Shown here in pieces: positions 26,929 to 36,263 of a DNA stretch of 64,000 bases. This stretch comes from Albidovulum sp. (GTDB lineage: Bacteria > Pseudomonadota > Alphaproteobacteria > Rhodobacterales > Rhodobacteraceae), in NCBI GenBank assembly GCA_028823855.1, contig JAPPFL010000054.1:1-64000 (forward strand), written 5' to 3'. A model generated the notes under the pieces. That model searched no databases. It was not told the DNA's origin and worked only from the letters and a program-made list of their open reading frames with translations. The position numbers were made by a program, and so were the translations under genes. The stretch's first letter is position 1, and the number at the start of each line of letters is the position of its first letter.

Positions 26929-28266
26929 ATGGAGTTGATCGAATGGCTTGACATGGGGCCGCTAGAAGTCGCGTTCACCACGCTTGGACTTCTGGCCCTC
27001 TACCTGGTGCTCGGCGTTTGGGTTTTCGCGGCCGTGGGATTGGTCGGCCTGACGACACTCTACTTTCTGCTGGGATTCGATATCGACCGCATTGGCGCGG
27101 TCATGCGCGGAACGATGTGGAGGTCGGCCAGCACCTGGGAGCTGTCGGCCGTGCCGATATTCGTCCTGATGGGCGAATTGATGTATCGCAGCGATATGTC
27201 CGAACGGCTTTTCCGAGGGTTGGCGCCCTGGGTTGCGCGCATTCCGGGCGGGCTTCTTCATACGAATATCGCCGGATGCACGATATTCGCAGCCGTAAGC
27301 GGTTCGACGACGGCAACGACCGCCACCGTTGGCAAGATTACGACCGGCGCGCTCGCCGAACGAAAATACGACCAAGGCCTGTCCATCGGCTCGCTAGCCG
27401 GCGCCGGAAGCCTCGGCCTCATGATTCCGCCGTCTATCTCCTTCATAATTTACGGCGTGCTGTCGGAATCATCGATCGCGCGACTGTTCGCGGCCGGCGT
27501 GTTCCCCGGACTGCTAATCGCCGGCCTGTACTCGGGATACATTGGCTGTCGCGCGGTCTTGAACCCGGCTCTGGCGCCCAGGGAAACCGATTCGTTCACG
27601 ATGGCGGACCGCCTAAGCGGCCTATTGGATCTGCTGCCGGTGACAATGCTCGTTTTCGTCGTCCTAGGAAGCCTCTATAGCGGCGTGGCAACGCCGTCGG
27701 AGGCGGCGGCCGTCGGATTTCTCGGCGCATTTGTTCTGGTGCTGTCGACCGGACAATTGACTCTGAAGCTATTCGTGGAATCTGTCGCAGGGACGATCAA
27801 AATCACGACGATGGGCATCAGTATTCTGGTCGCCGCGAATTTCATGTCGTCCGCAATGGCGTACCTCCACGTTCCGCAAGAGATCGCGAAATTCATCGTA
27901 GGCCTCGGCCTGTCCAAATACTCGCTTATTCTGCTCGTGGCCGTATTCTATATCATCCTCGGACTTTTCCTTGACGGCTTGTCGATCATGGTCATGACAT
28001 TGCCGATTACGCTTCCGCTGATAGTCGCCGCCGGTTTTGACCCGATTTGGTTCGGGGTCTTCATCGTTATCATGATCGAACTCGGACTCGTGACACCTCC
28101 AATAGGATTCAACCTTTTTGTGCTTCAAGTCATCACCGGCCGCCCCATGAGCTTCATCGCAAAGGCGGCGTTCCCGTTTTTCCTCCTGCTTTGCATTGCG
28201 GCGGCTTTCATCACTGCGTTCCCTCGGATCGCGCTGTGGTTGCCGGACATACTATTCAACAAATAA
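26929..28266 (+). CDS. TRAP transporter, large permease (DctM)
   Basis: The 445-residue product has about 12 hydrophobic segments and DctM family motifs, including VPIFVLMGELMYRS, GCTIFAAVSGSTTATTATVG, the PPSISFIIYGVLSESSIARLF region and GLVTPPIGFNLF. The start is set at 26929 (ATGGAGTTG), four bases after the dctQ stop and behind GAGGAGGAG; longer in-frame versions would begin inside dctQ. Confidence 0.94.
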   Translation: MELIEWLDMGPLEVAFTTLGLLALYLVLGVWVFAAVGLVGLTTLYFLLGFDIDRIGAVMRGTMWRSASTWELSAVPIFVLMGELMYRSDMSERLFRGLAPWVARIPGGLLHTNIAGCTIFAAVSGSTTATTATVGKITTGALAERKYDQGLSIGSLAGAGSLGLMIPPSISFIIYGVLSESSIARLFAAGVFPGLLIAGLYSGYIGCRAVLNPALAPRETDSFTMADRLSGLLDLLPVTMLVFVVLGSLYSGVATPSEAAAVGFLGAFVLVLSTGQLTLKLFVESVAGTIKITTMGISILVAANFMSSAMAYLHVPQEIAKFIVGLGLSKYSLILLVAVFYIILGLFLDGLSIMVMTLPITLPLIVAAGFDPIWFGVFIVIMIELGLVTPPIGFNLFVLQVITGRPMSFIAKAAFPFFLLLCIAAAFITAFPRIALWLPDILFNK

Positions 28267-28284
28267 AACGCGAAAGGAGAAACC

Positions 28285-28827
28285 ATGTTCGCTTCATTTA
28301 CCGTTTTGGCGCGCTACAACGCCTGGGCGAATCGCCGAATGCACAAGACTTGCGCAAGAATGACGGTTCGGGGCCTTATGGAGGATCGCTCAGCTTTCTG
28401 GTCGTCCATCTATCTCACGCTCGAACACATCTATGCAGCCGACCGCCTCTATCGCGACCGCTTGGAAAAACTGCCGATAAGTCTCAAATGGCCGATCGAA
28501 CAGCTATTCGACGGAATCGACGAGCTCACGAAAGCGCAGTTCGATCTCGACAATTGGTATATTGAATTCACCAAGAATCTCACTCCGGAGGAACTCCAGG
28601 CCGATTGGCCGTTCGAGAGCCTCGACGACGATCCGGTATTTATCAACGAGACTCTTGGAACATGCCTGAGCAATTTATATCAGCACCAGGTCCACCATCG
28701 CGGCCAGGTCCACAACATGCTGACGCAGGCGGGTGTGTATCCGCCGCCGATGGACTATTTGCTTTTCGCCATTGAAGACCGCGGCGATGAAATTCCCCAC
28801 GATATCAAGAGCCGCTGGCGCGAATAG
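28285..28827 (+). CDS. DinB-family four-helix protein
   Basis: The 180-residue product has the DinB/YfiT four-helix layout: YNAWANRRM near residue 10, LEHIYAADRL near 49 and HQVHHRGQVHNML near 134. The three-histidine metal site of the family (one His in the second helix, two in HHRGQ) appears intact. Members include thiol-dependent transferases and damage-inducible proteins of unknown role. A GAAAGGAG site precedes ATG 28285 and the gene is 18 bp after dctM, so it belongs to the TRAP operon. A link to metabolism of the imported compound is likely but unproven. Confidence 0.88.
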   Translation: MFASFTVLARYNAWANRRMHKTCARMTVRGLMEDRSAFWSSIYLTLEHIYAADRLYRDRLEKLPISLKWPIEQLFDGIDELTKAQFDLDNWYIEFTKNLTPEELQADWPFESLDDDPVFINETLGTCLSNLYQHQVHHRGQVHNMLTQAGVYPPPMDYLLFAIEDRGDEIPHDIKSRWRE

Positions 28828-29385
28828 GGTCGTCGAATCCGAGGTATTCTTGATGCCGTAGCATGCGCGGGGCACCAAGTGCTCCGCCATCGTCGGCCGG
28901 GAAGAAATATCGATTGTGCCTACAGCCGTATCGAAACCCGCGTTTTCTTCTCACTCGGCGGAATTTTATTTCCGCGCGTTGCCCTGCCCGCATCCGATCG
29001 CAAGGATACCGCTCTCGCAAACGGAAGATCGAAGAAAATTGCCGCCGAATCGGAGGCTCGCCGCGAATGGCCGAATCTGAACCGGTTGTCGCGGCAATCG
29101 AGGCTGTTCGCTTTCGGATTACGGCGCGACCCGGCCGAAAAGGCGACGATTAATCCTCGCATGGATGCGATAAACGGCGGGGCTGTCGAATTAAATCACG
29201 GTGCGGGCGTATGGTATCAAATCGGCGCCCGCATTTCGGACCATTTTGCTTGCGCCTAAGAACCTTGGTTCGGGCGATTATTGGGAGCGATGATTCCTGG
29301 CAATCGCGCTCTATCGCAGCCGCGAATCGGCAAGTCGGCGTGAAAGGCCATACCCGTCTCCGGAAGCCCGCGAGTTGGAACAGAT
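28828..29385. other. Intergenic stretch, no gene recognised
   Basis: About 560 bases between the DinB-fold gene and the flavoprotein genes. Open frames here have no domain or ribosome binding site; nothing further could be read by eye. Confidence 0.35.
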
Positions 29386-30633
29386 ATGCGAGATGAAATC
29401 ATCATTATCGGAGCAGGACAGGCGGGGCTGTGCGCAAGCTATTGCCTGACTCGAAAGGGAATTCCGCACGCCGTTCTCGAAGCTGGATTCGCAGGTGAAT
29501 CCTGGCGATCGCAGCGATGGGACAGTTTTTGCCTGGTAACGCCGAACTGGACGGTTCAATTGCCTGGAATGACTCCGGACGGCGATCCCGACGGATTCTT
29601 GCGCTGCAGCGAATTTGTTGAGTTTATCGCACGGTTTGCCGACTCGTTTTCCGCGCCCGTCGAGCACCTGACAAGGGTTCTTTCGGTGCGTCCGGCGCGA
29701 AAAGGCGCGCGATTCGAGCTCGAAACTACGCGTGGCCAGCGCCGCTGCGACAGCCTTTTCGTTTGCTGCGGCATGTATCAGACAATTCGCAGACCCGCCG
29801 CAGCCAAAAGTTTACCCGCCTATATCGAACAGATTGATGCCGTTTCCTACCGAAATCCGGAAATACTTCAGAAAGGAGCCGTCCTCGTAGTGGGTAGCGG
29901 GCAATCGGGCACTCAGATCGCGGAAGAGATTCACGGTTCCGGTAGGGAAGTTTTCCTGAGCGTCGGCAAAACCGGTCGGATTCCGCGAAGATATCGCGGA
30001 AGAGACCTGAGCCGCTGGCAATTCGATATGGGCCATCTAGAACGGACCGCGGACCAATTGGACTCGCCGGCAGACCGGTTCCGCAGCGACCCGCATGTAA
30101 GCGGGCGACGCGGCGGGTATACGATCAATCTGCACCAATTCGCGCGAGACGGAATTCAGCTCTTGGGATCGATTGAAAGTATTTCAGGCAATTCGATTCG
30201 CCTCGCCGATAATCTGGCGGCAAACATGCGTTCGGCCGACGAGTATGCGGAGGCCTTCTGCCGGTCCGTCGACGCGTATGTTCTCGAAAATTCGATAGCT
30301 GCTCCCGCGCCGGATGAAGAGAATTCGGATTTCGGCGGCGCCGTTGGAAGCAACCCGAATTCGCCTCTCGAGATCGATTTGCGGGCCGCCGGCATCAGAA
30401 CGGTCGTATGGGCCACGGGGTTCGCCTTCGATTTCTCTTGGATTGACTTCCCGATCTTTGACGAATTCGGCTATCCCTATACGATGCGAGGAGTAACCGA
30501 GGTCGAAGGACTCTACTTCCTTGGACTCAACTGGCTGCATACCCGCAAATCAGGAATCATACTCGGAGCCGCCGGTGATGCCCGCTTCGTCGTCGAACAT
30601 TTGCTCCGGCAAGAGAAAGTTCTCGCAGCATGA
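29386..30633 (+). CDS. FAD/NAD(P)-dependent monooxygenase-like flavoprotein (CzcO type)
   Basis: The 415-residue product has the FAD Rossmann motif IIIIGAGQAGLCAS at its N-terminus with the following GESWRSQRWDSFCLVTPNW, typical of flavin-containing monooxygenase relatives, and a second NAD(P) motif GAVLVVGSGQSGTQIAEE near residue 165. ATGF appears at about 347. These enzymes oxygenate amines, sulfides or ketones. The start follows a weak GGA-containing site. The stop overlaps the next start by four bases, so it is translationally coupled to the second flavoprotein. Confidence 0.88.
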   Translation: MRDEIIIIGAGQAGLCASYCLTRKGIPHAVLEAGFAGESWRSQRWDSFCLVTPNWTVQLPGMTPDGDPDGFLRCSEFVEFIARFADSFSAPVEHLTRVLSVRPARKGARFELETTRGQRRCDSLFVCCGMYQTIRRPAAAKSLPAYIEQIDAVSYRNPEILQKGAVLVVGSGQSGTQIAEEIHGSGREVFLSVGKTGRIPRRYRGRDLSRWQFDMGHLERTADQLDSPADRFRSDPHVSGRRGGYTINLHQFARDGIQLLGSIESISGNSIRLADNLAANMRSADEYAEAFCRSVDAYVLENSIAAPAPDEENSDFGGAVGSNPNSPLEIDLRAAGIRTVVWATGFAFDFSWIDFPIFDEFGYPYTMRGVTEVEGLYFLGLNWLHTRKSGIILGAAGDARFVVEHLLRQEKVLAA

Positions 30634-31970
30634 CCTTTGAACCCACGCGCGAGCTCGGGTCCGCCGATTCCGCCCGAAATAAATTTGAAGGCAGGGATCG
30701 CCCCTGGTGGTGGGAATGGGTGCCGCGAGTTGAAGTTGAAATCGAAGACCTTCCCCAAAAAGCCGATGTAGCCGTCGTCGGGTCGGGTTACGCAGGCCTG
30801 TCCGCAGCGCTGGTATTGGCGCGCGCCGGACGCGATGTCGTGGTGCTTGACGCGAATGTTCCAGGCTATGGAGCCTCCAGCCGCGCCGGCGGGATGATCG
30901 GAGCGGGACATGTAGTGCCGTTCGAAAAACTGGCGCGACAGTACGGCGATCGCCGGGCGGCGGCCATATTGCAGGAAGGAATTAACGCATACAAGTTTAC
31001 AAAAAGCCTTATAGAATCCGAACCGATTGATTGCCGCTTCAAGGCTGTCGGTCGCCTGCGGGCCGCTTGGCGGGCCGAGGACTTTGAAACGATCAAGCGC
31101 GATGTAGATAACGTGACCCGGTGGCTTGGCTACGATGCCGCGGTCCTTACAAAAGCCGACCTCGCGAACGAAATCAAAACCGATCTATACGTCGGCGGTT
31201 GCTTGTATCAGGGGCATGGCGGCCTACATCCGGCGATGTTTCATTCCGGGCTCATGGACCTTGCGGTGAAGGCGGGCGCGCGCATTCGAGGAAGAACCAG
31301 AGTGGTTGAATTGTCGCGGGAAGGTTCCCGGCATCATGTTGCAACGGACAGGGGAACGATAGTCGCGCGGAACGTTATCGTTGCCACCAATGGCTATACG
31401 ATGCCTGAACTGCGGCCCTTCGCAAAGCGGCTTATTCCGGTTCACGCGTATATGATCGCAACGGAACCGCTGGGCGAAGAACTTGTCAATTCGTTAATCC
31501 CCAATCACCGGATGATCGTGGAAACCAGGATGCGTCGCTGCTACTATCGGCCGTCGCCCGACCATCAGCGAATCCTTTTCGGCGCTCGCGCGTCCCTGGG
31601 CCGAATCGACCTTGATCGGGCGGCCGACGTCCTTCGCAGTCTCATGGTCGAGATATTTCCGTCGCTTGCGGATGTTTCGGCTACGCATTGCTGGACCGGG
31701 CAGCTTGGATTCGCAAAGGATTTTCTTCCGCACATTGGGGAATTGGACGGCGTGCACTACGCATTGGCCTGCAACGGCACAGGCGTTGCAATGCTCCCGT
31801 ACGCCGGGCAAAAGGCAGCGCTGAAAGTGCTGGGATCGCCCGAAGGAAAGACGGCCTTCGACGCGCAGGAATTCAAGCAAATCCACCCGCTCTATACGGG
31901 CCGTCCGTGGTTTCGACCGTTCATATCCGGCTACTACCGGATGATTGATCGCCGCGAAGGCTCGAATTAG
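30630..31970 (+). CDS. FAD-dependent amine/amino-acid oxidoreductase (DAO family, PuuB-like)
   Basis: The 446-residue product belongs to the glycine/D-amino-acid oxidase superfamily, shown by ADVAVVGSGYAGLSAALVLARAG near residue 45 and the GYGASSRAGGMIGAGH segment, where PuuB-type enzymes carry GASSRNGG. The C-terminal LACNGTGVAMLPYAG closes the FAD site. Substrates of the family are sarcosine, dimethylglycine, gamma-glutamylputrescine and similar secondary amines. ATG 30630 overlaps the previous stop. With the hydantoinase genes downstream, oxidative release of a methyl or amino group from an N-methylated product is plausible. Confidence 0.9.
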   Translation: MTFEPTRELGSADSARNKFEGRDRPWWWEWVPRVEVEIEDLPQKADVAVVGSGYAGLSAALVLARAGRDVVVLDANVPGYGASSRAGGMIGAGHVVPFEKLARQYGDRRAAAILQEGINAYKFTKSLIESEPIDCRFKAVGRLRAAWRAEDFETIKRDVDNVTRWLGYDAAVLTKADLANEIKTDLYVGGCLYQGHGGLHPAMFHSGLMDLAVKAGARIRGRTRVVELSREGSRHHVATDRGTIVARNVIVATNGYTMPELRPFAKRLIPVHAYMIATEPLGEELVNSLIPNHRMIVETRMRRCYYRPSPDHQRILFGARASLGRIDLDRAADVLRSLMVEIFPSLADVSATHCWTGQLGFAKDFLPHIGELDGVHYALACNGTGVAMLPYAGQKAALKVLGSPEGKTAFDAQEFKQIHPLYTGRPWFRPFISGYYRMIDRREGSN

Positions 31971-32003
31971 CGCGCTTCGGCCGCCGGCGGACGCACTGAA
32001 TTC

Positions 32004-34073
32004 ATGACTTGGACAGTCGGCGCCGACGTGGGGGGAACCTTCACGGATTTCTATGCCGTCAATGAAATTGACGGCAGGTTCGCAGTTCACAAAACGCTTT
32101 CCACTCCGAATAACCCGGCGCGAGCAATTACGCAGGGTCTTGAGGAAATGTGCCGACGAAACGGTATCGGCTTGCATGACATCGACCGCTTTTCGCATGG
32201 CACGACGGTAGGCACCAATACGCTGATCCAGCGCAAAGGGGCCCGAGTCGCCGTGATCACGACGGAGGGATTCCGCGATCTGCTGGAAATCGGACGTCAG
32301 ACGCGGCCGAAAATTTTCAGCCTTCAAGAGGACTATCCGCCGCCGCTGGCGCCGAGAATGCACCGCTTCGAGGTCGGTGAAAGGATTGGCCCGAACGGAG
32401 AAGTTATCCAGCCGCTAGGCGACGAGGATATTGCTCTGGCAGTCGCGAAAATCCGCGAAAGCGGCGTCGACGCCTGCGCAGTCTGCTTCCTGTTCTCCTT
32501 CGTCTCGGACATTCACGAGAAGGCGATCGCGGCCGCCCTAAAGGACGAGGCGCCAAGTGTGTATGTTTCGCTTTCGTCGGACATTTACCCGGAAATTCGC
32601 GAGTTCGAGCGGTTTTCCACTGCCCTGCTGAACGCATATCTTCAACCTGCGTTCGATGATTACCTGACGCTATTGGAATCGACTCTCGGCGAAATCGTTC
32701 CAGGCGCCGTGATCGGCATGAATCAGTCGAACGGCGGACTGACATCGATCGGATGCGCCCGCAACTACCCGGTTCGAACCGTCTTGTCCGGACCTGCCGC
32801 AGGTGTCCTTGGCGCAACGCGCACCGCGCTGCAAACCTCGTACCGCGATATCGTTACGCTCGATATGGGCGGTACCAGCGCGGATGTCAGCCTTATTCGG
32901 AATGGCGAGGCCGAAATCTCCGCGAGCCGCGATGTCGCTGGCTTTCCCGTTAGGCTTCCAATGCTCGATGTCCATACGATCGGCGCCGGCGGAGGCTCAA
33001 TCGCTTGGTTTGACAGGGACGGGCTCATGAAGGTCGGTCCGCTAAGCGCCGGCGCAGTTCCAGGACCGGCCTGCTACGGGCGAGGCGGGAAGGAGCCGAC
33101 CGTTTCGGACGCAAACGCGGTCTTGGGCCGTCTCGATTCAAACGGTCTACTCGATGGCGAAATGACGCTCGATCTCGAGGCCGCGCGAGAGGCTATCCGG
33201 CCGGCTGCGGACAGGATCGCATTCACTATTGAAGCGACAGCGCTGGGGATAATCGACATTGTCGTGTCGAATATGGTGAACGCAGTTCGCAAGATTTCGG
33301 TGGAGCGCGGCTTTGATCCCCGAGAATTCGCGCTCATGCCATTTGGCGGCGCCGGGGGTCTCCACGCTGCGGAAGTTGCGCGGATGCTAAAAATCCAAAC
33401 TGTGGTCGTGCCGCGTTCTCCCGGCATACTATGCGCGCAGGGCCTGGTTGTTGCCGACAAGAAAGAAGATCTGGTCAGAACGGCCCGATGTCGCATTTCA
33501 GACGACTATCGCGAAACCGCCCGCGTCGCGCTCGAAGCGCTGGCGGCGGAGCTTGCCGGATGGTTCGAGCGGGAACGCATTCCCGAAAGCGAACGAGAAC
33601 AGAGGATCGCTTTTGACATGCGGTTCGTAGGCCAGAACTATGAGCTCCGCGTTCCATTGCCGGACGCAAACATGAGCATGCTCCCTGGCAGCGATTCTCT
33701 CAAGGCTATGTTCCTCGCCGAGCATCGGCGCAGCTACGGCTTCGCCAACGCGGGGGACGACATCGAAATCGTTAATGTTCGCCTTACGGGCATCGGCCAT
33801 CGACGAAACGAGATTTCGACGGGCGAAGACCGACCGGCCGCCGGCTCGCTCGAACCGCATACGCTTCGCCCCGTGTATTTCGAGTCGGGCGGGCCTAAGG
33901 ACGCTCCAGTATTTCACCGCCGTGATCTTGCGCCAGGACACCGCATTTCCGGTCCGGCGATCATTAGCCAGCTGGATTCGACAACTCTGGTAGGCATCGG
34001 CGACTCACTCCTAGTCGATAGACATTGCAATCTGATTATTGATATCGCGCCGCACCGTCGGGAAATGTCATGA
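32004..34073 (+). CDS. hyuA: Hydantoinase/oxoprolinase, A subunit (HyuA)
   Basis: The 689-residue product is the HyuA half of ATP-dependent N-methylhydantoinases and 5-oxoprolinases, which open cyclic amides. Visible features are VGADVGGTFTDFYAV near residue 4 (ASKHA-like nucleotide site), FSHGTTVGTNTLIQRKGA near 63, TLDMGGTSADVSLI near 290 and FGGAGGLHAAEVARML near 449. Full length for the family. Its stop overlaps hyuB by four bases. The exact substrate (hydantoin, N-methylhydantoin, 5-oxoproline, or acetone-type substrates of related carboxylases) cannot be told from sequence. Confidence 0.93.
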   Translation: MTWTVGADVGGTFTDFYAVNEIDGRFAVHKTLSTPNNPARAITQGLEEMCRRNGIGLHDIDRFSHGTTVGTNTLIQRKGARVAVITTEGFRDLLEIGRQTRPKIFSLQEDYPPPLAPRMHRFEVGERIGPNGEVIQPLGDEDIALAVAKIRESGVDACAVCFLFSFVSDIHEKAIAAALKDEAPSVYVSLSSDIYPEIREFERFSTALLNAYLQPAFDDYLTLLESTLGEIVPGAVIGMNQSNGGLTSIGCARNYPVRTVLSGPAAGVLGATRTALQTSYRDIVTLDMGGTSADVSLIRNGEAEISASRDVAGFPVRLPMLDVHTIGAGGGSIAWFDRDGLMKVGPLSAGAVPGPACYGRGGKEPTVSDANAVLGRLDSNGLLDGEMTLDLEAAREAIRPAADRIAFTIEATALGIIDIVVSNMVNAVRKISVERGFDPREFALMPFGGAGGLHAAEVARMLKIQTVVVPRSPGILCAQGLVVADKKEDLVRTARCRISDDYRETARVALEALAAELAGWFERERIPESEREQRIAFDMRFVGQNYELRVPLPDANMSMLPGSDSLKAMFLAEHRRSYGFANAGDDIEIVNVRLTGIGHRRNEISTGEDRPAAGSLEPHTLRPVYFESGGPKDAPVFHRRDLAPGHRISGPAIISQLDSTTLVGIGDSLLVDRHCNLIIDIAPHRREMS

Positions 34074-35749
34074 CCGAACTGAAAATCGACCCGATAACGC
34101 TCGAGATATTATTGAATGCGCTCCGGTCGGTGGCTGACGAGGCATACAACGCGCTGACCCGAAGCGCGTACTCGACAAACATCAAGGAGAGAAAAGATCA
34201 CTCGACGGCCATCATGGACGCGAAAGGGAGGCTAGTCGCGCAGGCGGAGAATTCCCTGCCGATTCACTTGTCGTCAATGGCGGGCCTCATGCACGCACTG
34301 CTCAAAAAATATTCCGTAGAGGAAATTCACGAAGGGGACATTTTTGTTTCGAACGACCCCCACGCGGCCGGGGGATCGCATTTGCCCGACATCAACCTGG
34401 CGTCGCCCGTTTTCTACGATGGAAAGCTTCTGGCGTTCGCGTGCAACATAGCGCATCACGCCGATGTCGGCGGCATGGCGCCCGGTTCGGTGGCCGGCGG
34501 GATGACCGAGATCTATCAGGAAGGATTGCGCATCCCCGCGGTGAAGCTATTCGATCGAGGAAGGCTCGTCCGCGACTTATTCGAAATCCTGCTGCTCAAT
34601 GTTCGCGTGCCTTCCGAGCGGCGAGGGGACTACAACGCGCAGATCGCGGCGTGCCGGCTTAGCGAGCGGCGAATGACGGAGATCGCCGAACGATATTCCG
34701 CCGAAACGCTCGCGGCTGCATTCGACGAGATCATTCTTCGGACGGAAAGCAGGCTTCGCGCTGCGATTCTCGGCATGCCGGACGGCGCCTATTCATTCGA
34801 GGACGTAATGGATGATGACGGCTGCGAGAATTTCGATATTCGAATTGCCGCAACGGTCCGAATTTCCGGTGACCGGATTTCGTTCGACTTTGAAGGGACC
34901 GCGCCGCAAGCCAAGGGAAACATCAATTCGCCGTACAATGCCAGCCACGCAACGCTTTGCTACGTGTTGAAGGCACTTGTTGATCCGGACGTCCCGAACA
35001 ACGAGGGAGTGCTCAACGTATGCGAAATGATCGCGGAACCCGGTTCGCTTGTAAACTGCGCCGCGCCCGCAGCATGCGCTTCGCGCGCAAATACCTGCCA
35101 GCGAATCGTCGACGTAGTGATCGGCGCATTGGCGGAAGCTCTTCCCGAGGCCGTCGTAGCCGCTTCAAACGGCGCCAATACAGCGGCCGTATATTCCGGT
35201 CATAGTCCGAGTAGCGGCGAACCATATGTATATCTTGAGACAATTGGCGGAGGTTTCGGCGGCAGGGCGACTAAAGACGGAACCGACGGGGTTCAGGTTC
35301 ATTCAACGAATACGTCGAACCTTCCTATCGAGGTTGTGGAATCCGAGTACCCGCTGAGGGTCGCCAGATACGAGCTCGTCGCGAACTCCGGCGGCGCGGG
35401 CGAGTACAGGGGAGGTTTGGCTATCCGGAGAGACGTGATGGCGCTCGACCATTTCTGCACGTTCAGCGGACAAGGCGAGAGATTCCGCCATCGCCCTTGG
35501 GGGCTATTCGGCGGCGCGCGCGGCGAAACCGGTCGATTCGAGCTTATCAGTCCTCAGAACCGCCGAACGTCGCTTCCCGGAAAGCCCATGGCCGTAGAAG
35601 TGCCTCCGGGCGCGACGATTTCAGTGCAGACGGCCGGAGGAGGCGGCTACGGCAGCCCGGAAGGGCGAAGCCCGGAGGCGCGCGCCGACGACCTCGCGAG
35701 CGGTAAATTCTCAAGCGAATACATGAAAACGCACTATGGGCAACCATGA
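34070..35749 (+). CDS. hyuB: Hydantoinase/oxoprolinase, B subunit (HyuB)
   Basis: The 559-residue product is the HyuB partner, opening DPITLEILLNALRSVADE and containing FVSNDPHAAGGSHLPDI, HHADVGGMAPGS and the glycine-rich IGGGFGGRATKDGTDGV region of the family. HyuA and HyuB together form the ATP-dependent cyclic-amide hydrolase. ATG overlaps the hyuA stop (ATGA). It is the last gene of the 29.4-35.7 kb run; no terminator is evident after it. Confidence 0.94.
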   Translation: MTELKIDPITLEILLNALRSVADEAYNALTRSAYSTNIKERKDHSTAIMDAKGRLVAQAENSLPIHLSSMAGLMHALLKKYSVEEIHEGDIFVSNDPHAAGGSHLPDINLASPVFYDGKLLAFACNIAHHADVGGMAPGSVAGGMTEIYQEGLRIPAVKLFDRGRLVRDLFEILLLNVRVPSERRGDYNAQIAACRLSERRMTEIAERYSAETLAAAFDEIILRTESRLRAAILGMPDGAYSFEDVMDDDGCENFDIRIAATVRISGDRISFDFEGTAPQAKGNINSPYNASHATLCYVLKALVDPDVPNNEGVLNVCEMIAEPGSLVNCAAPAACASRANTCQRIVDVVIGALAEALPEAVVAASNGANTAAVYSGHSPSSGEPYVYLETIGGGFGGRATKDGTDGVQVHSTNTSNLPIEVVESEYPLRVARYELVANSGGAGEYRGGLAIRRDVMALDHFCTFSGQGERFRHRPWGLFGGARGETGRFELISPQNRRTSLPGKPMAVEVPPGATISVQTAGGGGYGSPEGRSPEARADDLASGKFSSEYMKTHYGQP

Positions 35750-35939
35750 TGGCGCGTATGGCCGCGCCGAATTGAAGATGCGAAGATGCCGACATTCTCG
35801 CCGACGTTTCGGAACGAAAACGCCGGCGGGGCGACAATTCCGGATTCCGGCGGTGACGAATCGGCGCGCTCCGCGCGCGACCGTGAGCCGTTCAGTAGTC
35901 GCCACGGCGACGGCCGGATGCTATCGCTTGTCGAGAAGC

Positions 35940-36190
35940 TCTGTTGCCAGGCGGGGTTCGGTATCGGCGGCGGCGTATTTGGCGAGGCGGACTGCGTGGC
36001 TCCGCCGGCGCTGTTCCGGCGGCGCGTCCCGGGGAGCCGCGAGATGCCCGCGAAGATAAGCGGCTATGCCCCGAATGCCGGCGCCCATACCCTTGAGACG
36101 CGCGAATTCGGGTTCCGCCGGAAAACAGAGCCAAGTTCTCGGATGCCTCAATTCCTCCCGAAACCCGGCGGCGGACGCAGTCCGGACGCT
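35940..36190 (+). pseudogene. Decayed copy of the orphan response regulator (C-terminal part)
   Basis: The DNA from about 36050 to 36170 follows the coding sequence of the response regulator at 13557-14270 (its part at about 14130-14260) closely, including the stretch for CCCATACxCTTGAGACGC and TCTCGGATGCCTC. The translated remains read ISGYAPNAGAHTLETREFGF then RRKTEPSSRMPQFLPKPGGG, against KIWGYNPKVDTHTLETHVYRLRQKIEPNSRMPRYL in the intact gene. The receiver half is no longer recognisable and key recognition-helix residues have changed, so it is not a functional regulator. It lies between hyuB and putA. Confidence 0.75.
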
Positions 36191-36263
36191 TGACGCAAGG
36201 GCGCACGGGGCGAGGAAATTTTCCTCCGCGGCTGCCAAGATATCGCCCCGCTCGCGGGGTTGC

